Assembly (NCBI GenBank): GCA_046520405.1
Contig: JBKGHI010000005.1
Span: 1 to 64,000, forward strand
DNA: 64,000 nucleotides
Origin: Myxococcus sp046520405
GTDB lineage: Bacteria; Myxococcota; Myxococcia; Myxococcales; Myxococcaceae
Reading direction: 5' to 3'
Translations under genes and position numbers: made by a program
The notes under the pieces: model-generated
Seen by the model: the letters and a program-made list of their open reading frames with translations, nothing else
Told to the model about the DNA's origin: nothing
Database searches by the model: none
Shown: piece by piece, positions 8,946 to 18,182 of the stretch
How the letters are laid out: each line of letters begins with the position of its first letter
How positions within the stretch are numbered: position 1 is the stretch's first letter

Positions 8946-9704
8946 GTGCGCGTTCTCTCTTCGCTGGCAGCGATTCCTCGCGTGCTCGCTCTGACGTTGT
9001 GCCTCTTTGGCGCTCAGGCCCTGGCGACCTACGCCTCGGTGCCAGACGGCACTGTGCTCCTCAGCGCCGACAACACCAACCGCTACCTGGTGGCGGGCGG
9101 CGCGAGGTTCTTCATCCCCTCCACGCAGTGGAGCCTGTACTCCAGCGCCAACCTGGTGGTGATGTCCCAGTCCGCCATTGATGCCATCACCCAGATTCCC
9201 CAGGACGGCACGCTGGCTCGCGAGAAAGGTGAGATTGCCATCTACGTCTTCGTGGGAGGCATGCCCTGGTGGATTCCCAATCCCACGGAGCTGGACTTCT
9301 GGGATGACTGGAAGACCATCAACGAAATCCCGAGCTACTGGGAGGCGCCCTTCCAGGACTACAGCATCCAGCAGGTGCTGCTGCGCGAGCGCACGGGGAC
9401 CCAAATCTACATCTGGACCACGGGGCTGAGCATTCCCATCACCAACGCGTCGGACCTCGCCTACTACGGCGGTGAGTCCAACGTGAAGACGATTCCGCTG
9501 GGCAGTCTGGCCAGCCACAGCAGCAGCGAGCCGTTCTGCGGAGCGATTCTGCGCGAGCGTTCGAGCAGCACCTCGTATTACCTCGGGTATTCCGCCACCC
9601 TCATGAGGAAGTACGCCACCACGTCACCCGCTCACGCCGTGGTTCCGGATGGCACGCTCTCCCCCTTCCCGGTGACCACCAGCGTGCCGTACTGCATCCA
9701 GTAA
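8946..9704 (+). CDS. Secreted protein with four internal repeats
   Basis: 252 residues, GTG start after GGAGAAG. A Sec signal peptide ends near ALATYA (residues 1-28). The mature protein consists of about four diverged repeats, each with a short charged or polar strand, an aromatic/hydrophobic pattern and an xxIP or xxFIP turn: DGTVLLSADNTNRYLVAGG.., DGTLAREKGEIAIYVFVGG.., VLLRERTGTQIYIWTTGL.., ILRERSSSTSYYLGYSAT... This resembles repeated sensor or lectin-like beta modules in secreted bacterial proteins. I do not recognise a named family. Two cysteines near the C-terminus could form a disulfide. Confidence 0.75.
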   Translation: MRVLSSLAAIPRVLALTLCLFGAQALATYASVPDGTVLLSADNTNRYLVAGGARFFIPSTQWSLYSSANLVVMSQSAIDAITQIPQDGTLAREKGEIAIYVFVGGMPWWIPNPTELDFWDDWKTINEIPSYWEAPFQDYSIQQVLLRERTGTQIYIWTTGLSIPITNASDLAYYGGESNVKTIPLGSLASHSSSEPFCGAILRERSSSTSYYLGYSATLMRKYATTSPAHAVVPDGTLSPFPVTTSVPYCIQ

Positions 9705-9719
9705 CACGATGCTTCCGCG

Positions 9720-9743
9720 AGGAGGGGGCTCTTGCGCCCTCCT
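9720..9743 (+). terminator. Hairpin terminator after the secreted repeat protein
   Basis: Stem AGGAGGG-g-GC, loop tctt, GC-g-CCCTCCT, beginning 16 bases after the stop codon. It may serve the convergent VOC gene as well. Confidence 0.55.
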
Positions 9744-9769
9744 TGCCCGCAGGTGAGGTGTCTCGCCGT

Positions 9770-10144
9770 CTACTTCACCTGGAGCACGGACAGCACGTTG
9801 CCTGAAGGGTCCTTGAACCAGGCGATGGGCGGCCCCATGTCACCACGGACGATGCCCTTCTCGTTCGTGTCGAAGCCGTCATACCGCTCGAAGCGCACGC
9901 CTCGGCGGGCGAGCTCGTCCACCGCCTTGTCGATGTCGTCCACGGGGAAGTTGAGAATCGTGAACGTCGCCGGGGTGTGGTTGTCCTTGGGATAGACGAG
10001 GACGTCCCGGCCGCCAGCGATGTGCAGCGTCAGCATGCCGTCTGATTCGGACGTCTTCAGGCCCAATGTCTCTCCGTAGAACTTCCGGGCCGCCGCCACG
10101 TCGCGCACCGAGAAGCCGCTGAACGCCTGCGTGTTTCCGAACAT
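9770..10144 (-). CDS. VOC-fold (glyoxalase/bleomycin-resistance) family protein
   Basis: 124 residues, ATG 10144 with GGGAG upstream. Two beta-alpha-beta-beta-beta modules are visible: GFSVRDVAAARKFYGETLGLKTSES at residues 9-33 and NFPVDDIDKAVDELARRGVRFE at about 69-90, closing with GPPIAWFKDPSGNVLSVLQ. The family binds a metal and does lyase, dioxygenase or resistance chemistry; the substrate cannot be told. It reads as a single gene. Confidence 0.88.
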   Translation of the reverse strand: MFGNTQAFSGFSVRDVAAARKFYGETLGLKTSESDGMLTLHIAGGRDVLVYPKDNHTPATFTILNFPVDDIDKAVDELARRGVRFERYDGFDTNEKGIVRGDMGPPIAWFKDPSGNVLSVLQVK

Positions 10145-10241
10145 GCCTGTCTCCCTGAAGGGGTTGCGGGTCTGGGACCTCCCCATCAGGTGGACACGGT
10201 CCGCGCCGCACGCAACGAAGGGGCCCTTCGGGAATATCCCT

Positions 10242-10784
10242 TCACATCGGATGGAACTGCTCGATGGTGATTTCCTCCACCAGGGCATCCTGGGGGGCAC
10301 CGAAGCTGGTGAGCGTGGTGTACCAGCGTGTCGTCGTGCCATCCCGGGTGAACGTCAACGGAACCAGCACCGAGCCGGCGTTGGCGGGCCGCAGCGCGGT
10401 CAGCGCCTCGACACCTGGCTGCGCCAGGACACGGGCCAGCACCGCAGCCACGGGGGAGCGGGGGCCTCGCATGCGTGCCCCCTCGCGCAGCCGGTGAAGC
10501 AGATACCCGGCAATCTCCTCCCAATTGCCGATGGCCGAGCGCACGGGCCCCGGCACGAAGACCAGGTCCATGAGGTTCACCTTCCCCAGGACCTCTCGCC
10601 CCTGTCCGAGCAGCGCGAGCGCCCCGGAGTTCGCTTCGAGCACCGTCGAGGTCGAATCCACCACGATGGCGGGATACGGCTCATGCGAGGAGAGAATCAC
10701 GCCCGCGGCCCGCCGGATCTCCGCCAGCTCCTCGCTGTGCCACCCACGCTCCCCGAACTGCGGCGCGAACCACCCCCGTTTCGT
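10242..10784 (-). pseudogene. MmyB-like regulator fragment lacking its HTH domain
   Basis: The readable part (GTG 10700 gives 152 residues; homologous-looking sequence continues to about 10784) matches the ligand-binding half of XRE regulators with an MmyB-like domain: EELAEIRRAAGVILSSHEPYPAIVVD, then NLMDLVFVPG.., NWEEIAGYLLHRLREGA. The preceding helix-turn-helix that such proteins need is absent; an in-frame stop and a gene on the opposite strand take its place. The break coincides with the point where the plus-strand membrane protein gene begins without a start codon, which suggests a deletion took both 5' ends. Confidence 0.6.
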
Positions 10785-11148
10785 CTACCGCTTCGACGCT
10801 GTCGCCTCGCTGGCGCTGGGCGTGGCCCTGATGCTCCTTGCTCCCACCCTCACCCAGCTCGCCGGCTGGACGCTTCCGCCCAGCTTCCTCTTCGGCCTGG
10901 GCGTCTTCCTGCTGCCCTGGGCGGCCTTCAACCTGTGGGTCGGGCTCAAGCAGCCCGTCCTGGGCGCGGCCCTGGTGCACGTCCTGGTGGATGGCGCCTG
11001 GGTGCTGGGCAGCGTGCTCCTCATCGTGATGCACGCCCAGGAGCTCACGACGCTGGGCGTCGCGCTGCTCGGTGGGCAGGCCTTCGCCGTGGCGGGCGTG
11101 CTGGCGCTCAAGGCGATGGGACTCACGTCGCTCCGCGCGGCGGCGTGA
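10666..11148 (+). CDS. Membrane protein, probably missing its native start
   Basis: The convincing part begins near 10785 (VYRFDAVASLALGVALMLLAP) and has four hydrophobic segments in about 120 residues, the size of a small integral membrane protein family with an xxRxDAxASxALG start. There is no start codon at the natural N-terminus. The nearest in-frame ATG is 10666, inside the antisense regulator fragment, and would add about 40 polar residues. The gene may be translated from there, from a weak internal GTG, or not at all. Function unknown. Confidence 0.5.
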   Translation: MAGYGSCEERITPAARRISASSSLCHPRSPNCGANHPRFVYRFDAVASLALGVALMLLAPTLTQLAGWTLPPSFLFGLGVFLLPWAAFNLWVGLKQPVLGAALVHVLVDGAWVLGSVLLIVMHAQELTTLGVALLGGQAFAVAGVLALKAMGLTSLRAAA

Positions 11149-11164
11149 GGCCCGCCGGACCGCA

Positions 11165-12457
11165 TCAGCCGGTGACGACCTTGAGGGCGGGCTTCCCGTC
11201 CTCCTGGGCGGCGGATTCCGGAGACGGTGATTCGTCACGCACCGTCTTGGACAGCTCCAGGCTCCGCGTCATCAAGGCCTTCAGTGCCCAGACCTGGGGC
11301 ACCGACTCGATGAAGACGCGGCTGGTGCCCAGGCCGGCAGGCGCCGCCTCCACATCGAAACCCGCTGCGATGGCACGGGCCTCCTCCACCGGCACCCAGG
11401 TGACGATGCTCTTGCGTTTGCCATTGCTGAAGAAGCGCGCGAACCACTTCGTGGGACGCTTGAAGGACACGTTGAAGTAGGACGCCGTGTCCCGATAGAG
11501 GATGTCCTCGGCGGCGGCGCCGTGCTTGACGCAGATGTCCCGCACCACGCCGAAGAACTCCAGCTCCGTCTCGGTGGTCTCCACGGCGGCGCGCCCCTTC
11601 TCATCAGGCGCGGCGCGGCCCTCCGTCTCGAAGGGCTTGACCGAGTCCGCCTTCACCACGTTCGCGCCTTCCTGCGCCACCGCGGGCTCCGCGCCCTCGT
11701 TGAGGCGCTGGATGCGCTCCTTGAGCTTGTTCAGGAAGTCATCGCCCATGACCCGCAGCAGTGTCGGTTCAATGGCTTCCTTCGCCACGTCCGCGAGCCG
11801 CTCCATCACCGCCGTGGTCCGCTTGCCCTTGTAGATGTCCTCCGTGAGCCACTTGAGGAAGGCCTCGTGCTCCCCCGGGGCCTTCAAGGCGGCCGCGAGC
11901 TTGTCGATCATCCCCTGCCGGTAGCGGCTGTTCTCCGCGTCGGTAATCAGCGTCGTCGCGTTGAAGGCGTCGCGGCTGAACTTGGACAGGAACTTGGCCA
12001 CCTTCGCCCAGTCCGCCTTCGTGTCCTCCAGGGAGAACGTGAAGAAGGGCTCCGGGTCCATGACGTTGGGGTTCTCCAGGTCCCCGAAGAAGAGGTAGTG
12101 GCACCCGTCCGTGATGATGCCGAAGTGCAGCTCCGGCAGTTGTGACAGGTAGCGCGCCAGCTGCTGCGCGCGGGCCTTGAGGTCGGTGCCCAGGGGCTTG
12201 GTTTCAATGACGATGAGCGGCTTGGTGCCCGTCTGGTCGAAGATGGCGAAATCCATCCGGTCCGGCAGCTTCTTGCCGTCCCCCTGGACGAAGTCCGCCG
12301 TGTACTCCAGGCGGACCTCGCGCGGAACGCTCGGGTCGTAGCCGAGGCTTCGGATGAACGGGACGACCAGCGCTATCTTCGCGGTCTCCTCGTTGGAGAT
12401 GAACGCCTTGTTGTCCTGATAGCGTTTGACCAGCTCCAGCAGATGATTCGCGTCCAT
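11165..12457 (-). CDS. PD-(D/E)XK nuclease-fold protein (type I restriction HsdR N-terminal-like)
   Basis: 430 residues, start MDANHLLELVKRYQ at ATG 12457. Residues about 45-115 carry the nuclease core: RLEYTADFVQ, LPDRMDFAIF (catalytic Asp) and KPLIVIETKPLG (E-T-K), as in the HsdR N-terminal/type I restriction endonuclease-like family. There is no helicase domain and no adjacent methyltransferase or specificity gene, so it is not a complete restriction system. The C-terminal half is mostly helical with a charged linker, followed by about 110 residues starting ELEFFGVVRDICVKHGA that look like a separate small domain. Role unknown; DNA cleavage is inference. Confidence 0.75.
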   Translation of the reverse strand: MDANHLLELVKRYQDNKAFISNEETAKIALVVPFIRSLGYDPSVPREVRLEYTADFVQGDGKKLPDRMDFAIFDQTGTKPLIVIETKPLGTDLKARAQQLARYLSQLPELHFGIITDGCHYLFFGDLENPNVMDPEPFFTFSLEDTKADWAKVAKFLSKFSRDAFNATTLITDAENSRYRQGMIDKLAAALKAPGEHEAFLKWLTEDIYKGKRTTAVMERLADVAKEAIEPTLLRVMGDDFLNKLKERIQRLNEGAEPAVAQEGANVVKADSVKPFETEGRAAPDEKGRAAVETTETELEFFGVVRDICVKHGAAAEDILYRDTASYFNVSFKRPTKWFARFFSNGKRKSIVTWVPVEEARAIAAGFDVEAAPAGLGTSRVFIESVPQVWALKALMTRSLELSKTVRDESPSPESAAQEDGKPALKVVTG

Positions 12458-12646
12458 GGCAAGGCCCCCTGCCCGGTCATGCGAGGCGTCCGGGCGCGAA
12501 GGTGATTTCAAGGCGAGGAGCCCCTGGCAGCCATCCCTCCCAGGGGTGAGACCCTCCCACTTGACTCCGCGGGCACTTCGAGGAACGCGCGCACGGCTGT
12601 CCGCCCTGCCGTGCCCCCAGGGGTCGAGCATGGCCATCCTCCCGGC

Positions 12647-13561
12647 ATGGACATCGGGGTGACTGCCGCGCTGGGCCTGCGGCACGCAGTCGAGTTCGCG
12701 GTGCAGCACCTCGTCGTGCTCATGGGCTTCGTCCTCGGCCTCGCGGTGGAGGCGAGCGCCGTGAGGCACGCCATGCACCTGCCCGCCTACGTGCGGGGGC
12801 TTCCCACCGTGTTGCTGGGTGTCCCGCTGCTTGCCTTCGTGCTGGTGCACGTCCTTCCGTTGCCGCCACTGGCGGCAAGCATCATCCTGCTGATGGCCGT
12901 CAGCCCCGGCGTGCCCACCGTCGCCGTCGCGGCCTACCGGCAGCGCGGAGACCTGAGCCTCACGGTGGCGCTGTCCCTCACGCTGTCGCTGGCCGCCATC
13001 ATGCTGCTCCCTCTGTCACTCCGGCTGCTCAGCGACTTCTTTCCGGAAGTGTTCAAGGCGCCGCCCACGAGCCGGCTGCTTGAGAAGGTCATGATGCCCT
13101 TCCTGGTGCCGCTCGTCGCGGGGTGGACCCTGCGCGCGTGGCGTCCGGCCCTGGCCAGGCGCGTGCTACGTCCCATGCTGTGGCTCTTCAAGGCGGTGTT
13201 CGCCTGTGCCGTGCTCGCGCTCCTGGTCATCAGCGGCCCGAGGCTGCACGACGTGACGGGCTGGATGCTGCTGGGCATGCTGGTGATGACGCTGGGCTCC
13301 GTGTTGATGGGCCAACTGGCGGGCGGCCCCTCACCCGAGGACGGGACCGCGCTCGCGCTCGCCGCCGTCTTCGGCAATCCCTCCATCGCGCTCGCCGTCG
13401 CGAGCGCCAACGACCAGGGCCGGAGGCTGCTCCCGTTCATGTGCGTCTACCTGGTGCTACGCACCCTGGCGCTCGTGCCCTATTTCCTCTGGAGCAAGCA
13501 CCGCCTCCGCCAGGGCGAAGAGCCACCCCGGCGAGGCACCTTGCGCCACGGCCGGACCTAG
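12647..13561 (+). CDS. Bile acid:sodium symporter (BASS)-like transporter
   Basis: 304 residues, start MDIGVTAALGLRHAVEF at ATG 12647. Eight or nine hydrophobic segments are visible. The LLMAVSPGVPTVAVAAYRQRGDLSLTVALSL region near residue 90 resembles the discontinuous-helix region of BASS proteins, and a second such segment (LALAAVFGNPSIALAVASAN) lies near residue 240. Substrate unknown. The stop codon overlaps that of the converging PEP synthase gene: the two share the bases CTAG at 13558-13561. Confidence 0.7.
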   Translation: MDIGVTAALGLRHAVEFAVQHLVVLMGFVLGLAVEASAVRHAMHLPAYVRGLPTVLLGVPLLAFVLVHVLPLPPLAASIILLMAVSPGVPTVAVAAYRQRGDLSLTVALSLTLSLAAIMLLPLSLRLLSDFFPEVFKAPPTSRLLEKVMMPFLVPLVAGWTLRAWRPALARRVLRPMLWLFKAVFACAVLALLVISGPRLHDVTGWMLLGMLVMTLGSVLMGQLAGGPSPEDGTALALAAVFGNPSIALAVASANDQGRRLLPFMCVYLVLRTLALVPYFLWSKHRLRQGEEPPRRGTLRHGRT

Positions 13562-16145
13562 CAGCCCTGGAGCGTCGTCCGCTTCGACGCCGCCAGCAGC
13601 AGCCGCTGCTCCGCGGCCGCAATCACCCGCTGCGTCGCGAGCACCGCCGCCGGGTCCACGGAGATGGACGTAATCCCCGCCCGCACCAGATGCTCCGCGA
13701 AGTCGGGCCGGTTCGACGGCGCCTGCCCACACAGCGAAGACGTCAGGCCCGCTTCCTCACACCCACGGATGATGTCGCCAATGGCAGCCAGCACCGCGGC
13801 GTCCGCCTCGTCGAACAGCTCGGCGCACGACTCCGAGTCCCGGTCCACGCCCAGCATGAGCTGCGTCAAATCATTCGAGCCGATGGACACGCCATCAATC
13901 CCACACTTCGCGTAGTCGTGAAGGCGGTAGACGATGGAAGGCACCTCCGCCATCACCCACTTCTTCAAGCCTCGCTGCCGGCCCAGCGGGCTGCGGGCGA
14001 TGAGTTCCAGGCACGCCTCCAATTCCCAGAGCGTGCGCACGAACGGCAGCATCACCTGGAGATTGGGCGTCTGCTCGCGAACCCTCGCGAGCACCTCCAA
14101 CTCCAGGTTGAACACCTCGGGCTCTCGCAGGTAACGGTAGGCGCCCCGAAAGCCAATCATCGGGTTCGACTCCTCGGGCTCGAAGGCGCCGCCGCCCTCC
14201 AGGCCTCGGAACTCGTTGGTCCGGAAGTCCGTCGTCCGGTAGACCACGGGGCGCGGGTGAAAGGCTCGCGTCGTCTGGAGCAGCGACCGCGACATGCGCT
14301 CCACGAACTCGCGGCTCCGGCCTTCCGCGATGAGCTTGCGCGGGTGCACACCGCCCAGGGCCTCGGTGAGCATGAACTCGGCGCGCAGCAGGCCCACGCC
14401 ATCCACCGGGAGCGCCGCGGCCTCGCGGGCCTGCGCGGGCAGGGCCAGATTCACGTAGAGGCGCGTGGCGAGCACTGGAGCAGCGGCCGCCGCGGATGGG
14501 CTCCCAGGGGCCTCGGTTCGAGGTGGACGCGGCGCTTCCTGCCCCTCCCGGACTTCTCCCGTCGAACCGTCCACCGTCACGGCCTCACCGTTCCGCAGCG
14601 TGCGGGTGGCGGTGCGCGTGCCCACCACGCAGGGCTTGCGCAGCTCGCGGCTGACGATGGCGGCGTGACACGTCATGCCACCTCGGTCCGTCACGATGGC
14701 GGACGCGCGCCGCATGGTGGGGACCCAATCCGGTGACGTCATCTCGGCCACCAGCACCTCGCCCGGCTGGAGCTGGCGTCCCTCCGAGGGAGACCCCAGC
14801 ACCCGCACCGGACCCGAGGCCAGACCGGGAGACGCTCCCAGACCTTGCACCAGCGGCTGGCTCGCGCGTCCCTCCTCCGCAGTCCCGCGCATTCGCCCTG
14901 AGCCCGAGGCCACACCCGGTGGTTCCTCCGCGCCTTGAGCCAACGGCTGGCCCGCACGCGTCTCCTCGACGGAGGCCGAGCCAGTTCCGCGCGGAGCCCT
15001 CACGCCCCGCGCCAGCGCGTGCCCACCTGCTTCGACTCAGACGCACCCCTTCCCCACATGGGCTCCGAAGCAGCCTCCTGCGGTGCCCCTGTCTCTTGCA
15101 CTCGCGACGTGCCCGCGCCCTCGGGGGCGGGCGGCCGCTCGACTTGCCGCAGCGTGGTGATGGGACGCGTCTGAACCAGGAACAGGCGCCCGCCTTCCTC
15201 GGCCCACTCGATGTCCTGAGGCGCCCCGTAGTGCTGCTCCACGCGCAGCCCCAGCCGGGCCAGCTCCAGCAATGCCTCGTCGCTCAACACACGCTGATGC
15301 GCCTGCTCCGGCCTCAGCGCCTCGCTCCGCGTGTGCCCTTCGGCGTCACGCACCAATCGGAAGGTCTTCTCACCCACCCGGACCTCGCGCACGCGAGGCC
15401 CCTTCTTGGTGACGCAGTAGGTGTCCGGCTCCACCTGTCCGCCCACCACCACCTCGCCCAGCCCCCAGGCGGCCTCGATGATGATGCGGCCGGTGTCCCC
15501 CGAAGCCGGGTCCGCGGTGAACATCACCCCCGCCCGAGCCGCGTCCACCATGGCCTGCACCACCACGGCGATGGCGGGCTCTTCGGTGAGCCCTTCCGCC
15601 TTGCGGTAGGCCACTACACGCTCGCCATAGGCGGAAGCCCAGCACGCCCGAAGCGCGTCCATCAGCGCGTCATCGCCGAGCACATGGGTAAAGGACTCAT
15701 GCATGCCCGCGAAGGACGTCTCCGCCGTGTCCTCGGAGGTCGCCGAGGAGCGCACCGCCACGTCACGGTCCGCGCCGAGCTGACGGTAGGCCTCCAGGAT
15801 GACGGCACGCAGCCGCTCCGGCACGGGCGCACGCAGCACCTGCTCGCGAAGCTGCTGCGTGACACGGGCGAGCGACGCGGGGTCATCCGGGTCGACCTGC
15901 TTCCACAGCGCCCGCAACCGGGCGCGCACCGGCGCCATGGCCTCCTGGAAGGCAGCGGCGGTGATGACGAAGCCCGGCGGAACAGGCAGCCCAGCCCGGG
16001 TCATCTCGCCCAGGTTCGCGCCCTTGCCTCCCGCCAGCGCCACATCCTCCCGGGTCAGCTCACTGAACCAACGCAGGCGTGGAGCGGCCGCCTCCTCCGG
16101 ATGCTCGCCCTGCCCTGGCTTCTCGGTGTCCGGTGAGACGTCCAT
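13558..16145 (-). pseudogene. ppsA: Phosphoenolpyruvate synthase, split by a frameshift in the interdomain linker
   Basis: The gene would convert pyruvate, ATP and water to PEP, AMP and phosphate. Part 1 (16145-15000) has the PEP-synthase N-terminus GGKGANLGEM, the nucleotide site VAVRSSATSEDTAETSFAG and VQTRPIT. Part 2 (15003-13558) has the phosphohistidine loop TDRGGMTCHAAIVSREL and the PEP-binding barrel ending in IGSNDLTQLMLGVDRDS and the active Cys (SLCGQAPSN). The parts meet at a GTGA overlap, but repeat structure in the linker continues across the junction in shifted frames, so a missing base near 15015-15030 is likelier than a natural two-subunit enzyme. Adding one base gives 862 residues. 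ATG 16145 follows AAGGGAG. Confidence 0.8.
14790..15120 (-). repeat. Degenerate tandem repeats in the PEP synthase linker
   Basis: Three diverged modules of about 30 residues lie end to end before the phosphohistidine domain. The best two read RAGQPLAQGAEEPPGVASG and RASQPLVQGLGASPGLASG; an earlier one (HALARGVRAPRGTGSAS) becomes visible when the frame used downstream is extended upstream. The last copy is the normal entry motif of the domain, so the others look like duplications of it. Confidence 0.55.
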
Positions 16146-16393
16146 GGTGCGCTCCCTTGAAGCAAGCGCCTGACGGAGCGAGCGCGGCGCGCCAGCGTTC
16201 GTGAGGCGTCACCAGGGAGGATGCGGCCTGCCCGGATGAATGACATCCACGTGGGACGGACGCCGCGCGGGCCCGGGCCACCGTCACGAACGGAGGCATC
16301 CCAGCGTGCGCCCGTTGCGCGGCTCACGCCCACGCCGCTGCGTCGTGCCGAGACTTTCCGTACGACGGGCACCCACGAGCCACGGGGGAGAGC

Positions 16394-17449
16394 ATGCGAG
16401 CCAATGTCTTTCGAGCGGTGAACCGCTTTGGCATTGAAGAAGTGGAACGGCCGCGCGCGGAGGCGGGCGAGGCCATCATCCGAATGACGCTGACCACCGT
16501 CTGCGGCACGGACCTGCACATCGTCCGCGGCGAGTACCCGGTGCGAGCAGGACTGATCATCGGCCATGAGCCGGTGGGCGTCATCGAGGAGCTCGGCCCC
16601 GGATTGACGGACTACGTGCCCGGGCAGCGCGTGCTCGTGGGCGCCATCACCCCGTGCGGACAATGCAGGGCCTGCCTGTCCGGCCACCTCTCTCAATGCG
16701 GCCACGGCGCGGGCTTTGAGGCGCTCGGAGGCTGGCGCATGGGCAACACGCAGGATGGCGCGCAGGCCGAATACATCCGCATCCCCGCCGCGCAGGCCAA
16801 CCTGGCGCCCATCCCAGAGGGGCTCACGGACGAGCAGGTCGTCCTCCTGTCGGACATCGCCTCCACCGGGTTCAGCGGCGCGGAGTCCGGCGGCGTGCGA
16901 ATCGGAGACGCCGTGGTCGTCTTCGCTCAGGGGCCCATTGGCCTGTGTGCCGCCATTGGCGCGCGGCTGATGGGCGCATCCCTGGTGGTGGGCGTGGATG
17001 GTGATGAATCCAGGCTGAAGATGGCCCGGCGGATGGGAGTGGACGTGGTGCTCGACTACCGCCAGCAGGACGTCGTGGCGGAGGTGAAGCGCCTCACGGG
17101 CGGCGGCGCCGACGTGGCCATCGAAGCCCTGGGCACCCAGCAGACCTTCGAGTCCGCGCTGCGCTGCCTGCGGCCCGCGGGCACGCTGTCCAGCCTCGGG
17201 GTGTACTCCGGCAAGCTCCAACTGCCCTACGACGCCTTCTCCGCTGGACTGGGAGACCACCGCATCGTCACCACCCTCTGCCCGGGAGGAAAGGAGCGCA
17301 TGCGCCGCCTCATGGACGTGGTGCACCGCAAGCGCGTCGACCTGTCGCCGCTCATCACCCACCGGTTCAAGCTCGATGACATCCAGGAGGCCTACGCCCT
17401 TTTTGGTGAGCGCCGCGACGGCGTCTTCAAGGTGGCCATCCATCCGTAA
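16394..17449 (+). CDS. Zinc-dependent alcohol dehydrogenase
   Basis: 351 residues, ATG 16394 after GGGGGAG. Catalytic zinc ligands are present (VCGTDLH near residue 37 and GHEPVG near 57), as is the structural zinc lobe CGQCRACLSGHLSQC near 93-107. The Rossmann motif is somewhat divergent (VFAQGPIGLCAAIGARLMGA near 177), followed by VGVDGDESR, consistent with NAD-type binding. Cytosolic; substrate not identifiable. The 248-bp upstream region separates it from the divergent PEP synthase gene and shows no clear operator. Confidence 0.92.
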   Translation: MRANVFRAVNRFGIEEVERPRAEAGEAIIRMTLTTVCGTDLHIVRGEYPVRAGLIIGHEPVGVIEELGPGLTDYVPGQRVLVGAITPCGQCRACLSGHLSQCGHGAGFEALGGWRMGNTQDGAQAEYIRIPAAQANLAPIPEGLTDEQVVLLSDIASTGFSGAESGGVRIGDAVVVFAQGPIGLCAAIGARLMGASLVVGVDGDESRLKMARRMGVDVVLDYRQQDVVAEVKRLTGGGADVAIEALGTQQTFESALRCLRPAGTLSSLGVYSGKLQLPYDAFSAGLGDHRIVTTLCPGGKERMRRLMDVVHRKRVDLSPLITHRFKLDDIQEAYALFGERRDGVFKVAIHP

Positions 17450-17459
17450 GGCAGCACCT

Positions 17460-17488
17460 GGAGGCCCCCCCCTCCCCGGAGGGCCTCC
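17460..17488 (+). terminator. Hairpin terminator after alcohol dehydrogenase
   Basis: GGAGGCCC paired with GGGCCTCC (8 perfect pairs) around a 13-base C-rich loop, 11 bases after the stop codon. It separates this gene from the TetR promoter. Confidence 0.6.
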
Positions 17489-17498
17489 GCGCTCTCGG

Positions 17499-17536
17499 TT
17501 GACTTCCGCGCCTCCATTTTTATGATGGTCATCATA
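17499..17536 (+). promoter_or_regulatory. tetR promoter with overlapping palindromic operator
   Basis: A -35-like TTGACT (17499-17504), 16-base spacer and -10-like TATGAT (17521-17526). The -10 lies inside the perfect palindrome TATGATG-GT-CATCATA (17521-17536). The same palindrome, with one symmetric change, precedes the SDR gene at 18183. This arrangement predicts autorepression by the TetR protein. Confidence 0.8.
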
Positions 17537-17562
17537 TCAACGAGTTCGAAGGACGCCTCCCG

Positions 17563-18138
17563 ATGCCGAGCCCCTCCAAGAAGGAACAGAGCCACGAGCG
17601 CATCCTCAGGAGCGCGTCCCGTGCGATTCGCCGGGAGGGCTACCAGGGCGTCAGCGTGGCGGACATCATGAAGGAGGCGGGCCTCACGCACGGCGGCTTC
17701 TACGCCCACTTCCCGTCCCGGGAGGCCCTGCTGACCGAAGCGCTGGAAACGGCTGGCGCGGAGTCACTGCGTGCCCTCACGAACGCCATCCAGCAGGCCG
17801 CGGCCCACGAGGGCCTGGAGGCCTTGCTGGACACCTACCTCTCCGACACGCACGCGAAGCATCCCGAGCAGGGCTGCTCGCTCGCCGCGCTCGGCTCGGA
17901 GACCCGGCGCCAGTCCAGCGAGGTCCGGGCGGTCACCACCCGGCAGGTCCAGAAGATGCTGGAGCTGCTCGAAAGCCAGCTCCCCGCGGGCGAGGCCTCC
18001 CAGCGCAGCGAGCGCGCCATGGCGGCGCTGAGCACCATGGTCGGCGCGCTGCTCATCTCCCGCGCCGTCAATGACACCAGGCTGGCGAAGTCCTTCCGGA
18101 CCGCCGCGAAGCAGGCCGTGAACCCCAAGCGCCGCTGA
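17563..18138 (+). CDS. TetR-family transcriptional repressor
   Basis: 191 residues, ATG 17563. The N-terminal helix-turn-helix is at about residues 8-60 (HERILRSASRAIRREGYQGVSVADIMKEAGLTHGGFYAHF), followed by a helical ligand-binding domain with the LxxYLSxxHxxxPExGCxLAAL pattern of AcrR-like regulators. Operators before this gene and before the SDR gene indicate that it represses the tetR-SDR-MATE unit. The nearby MATE pump suggests a toxic small-molecule inducer, but that is inference. Confidence 0.93.
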   Translation: MPSPSKKEQSHERILRSASRAIRREGYQGVSVADIMKEAGLTHGGFYAHFPSREALLTEALETAGAESLRALTNAIQQAAAHEGLEALLDTYLSDTHAKHPEQGCSLAALGSETRRQSSEVRAVTTRQVQKMLELLESQLPAGEASQRSERAMAALSTMVGALLISRAVNDTRLAKSFRTAAKQAVNPKRR

Positions 18139-18182
18139 GCCGCCGGCGGTAAGTCCCCTCACCGCGGCCGCGCGCCGCGAAA

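Noticed and set aside
13558..16145. PEP synthase as a natural two-gene enzyme joined by a GTGA overlap
   Set aside because: The linker repeat continues across the junction when the downstream frame is extended upstream, so a lost base explains it better. Not fully excluded.
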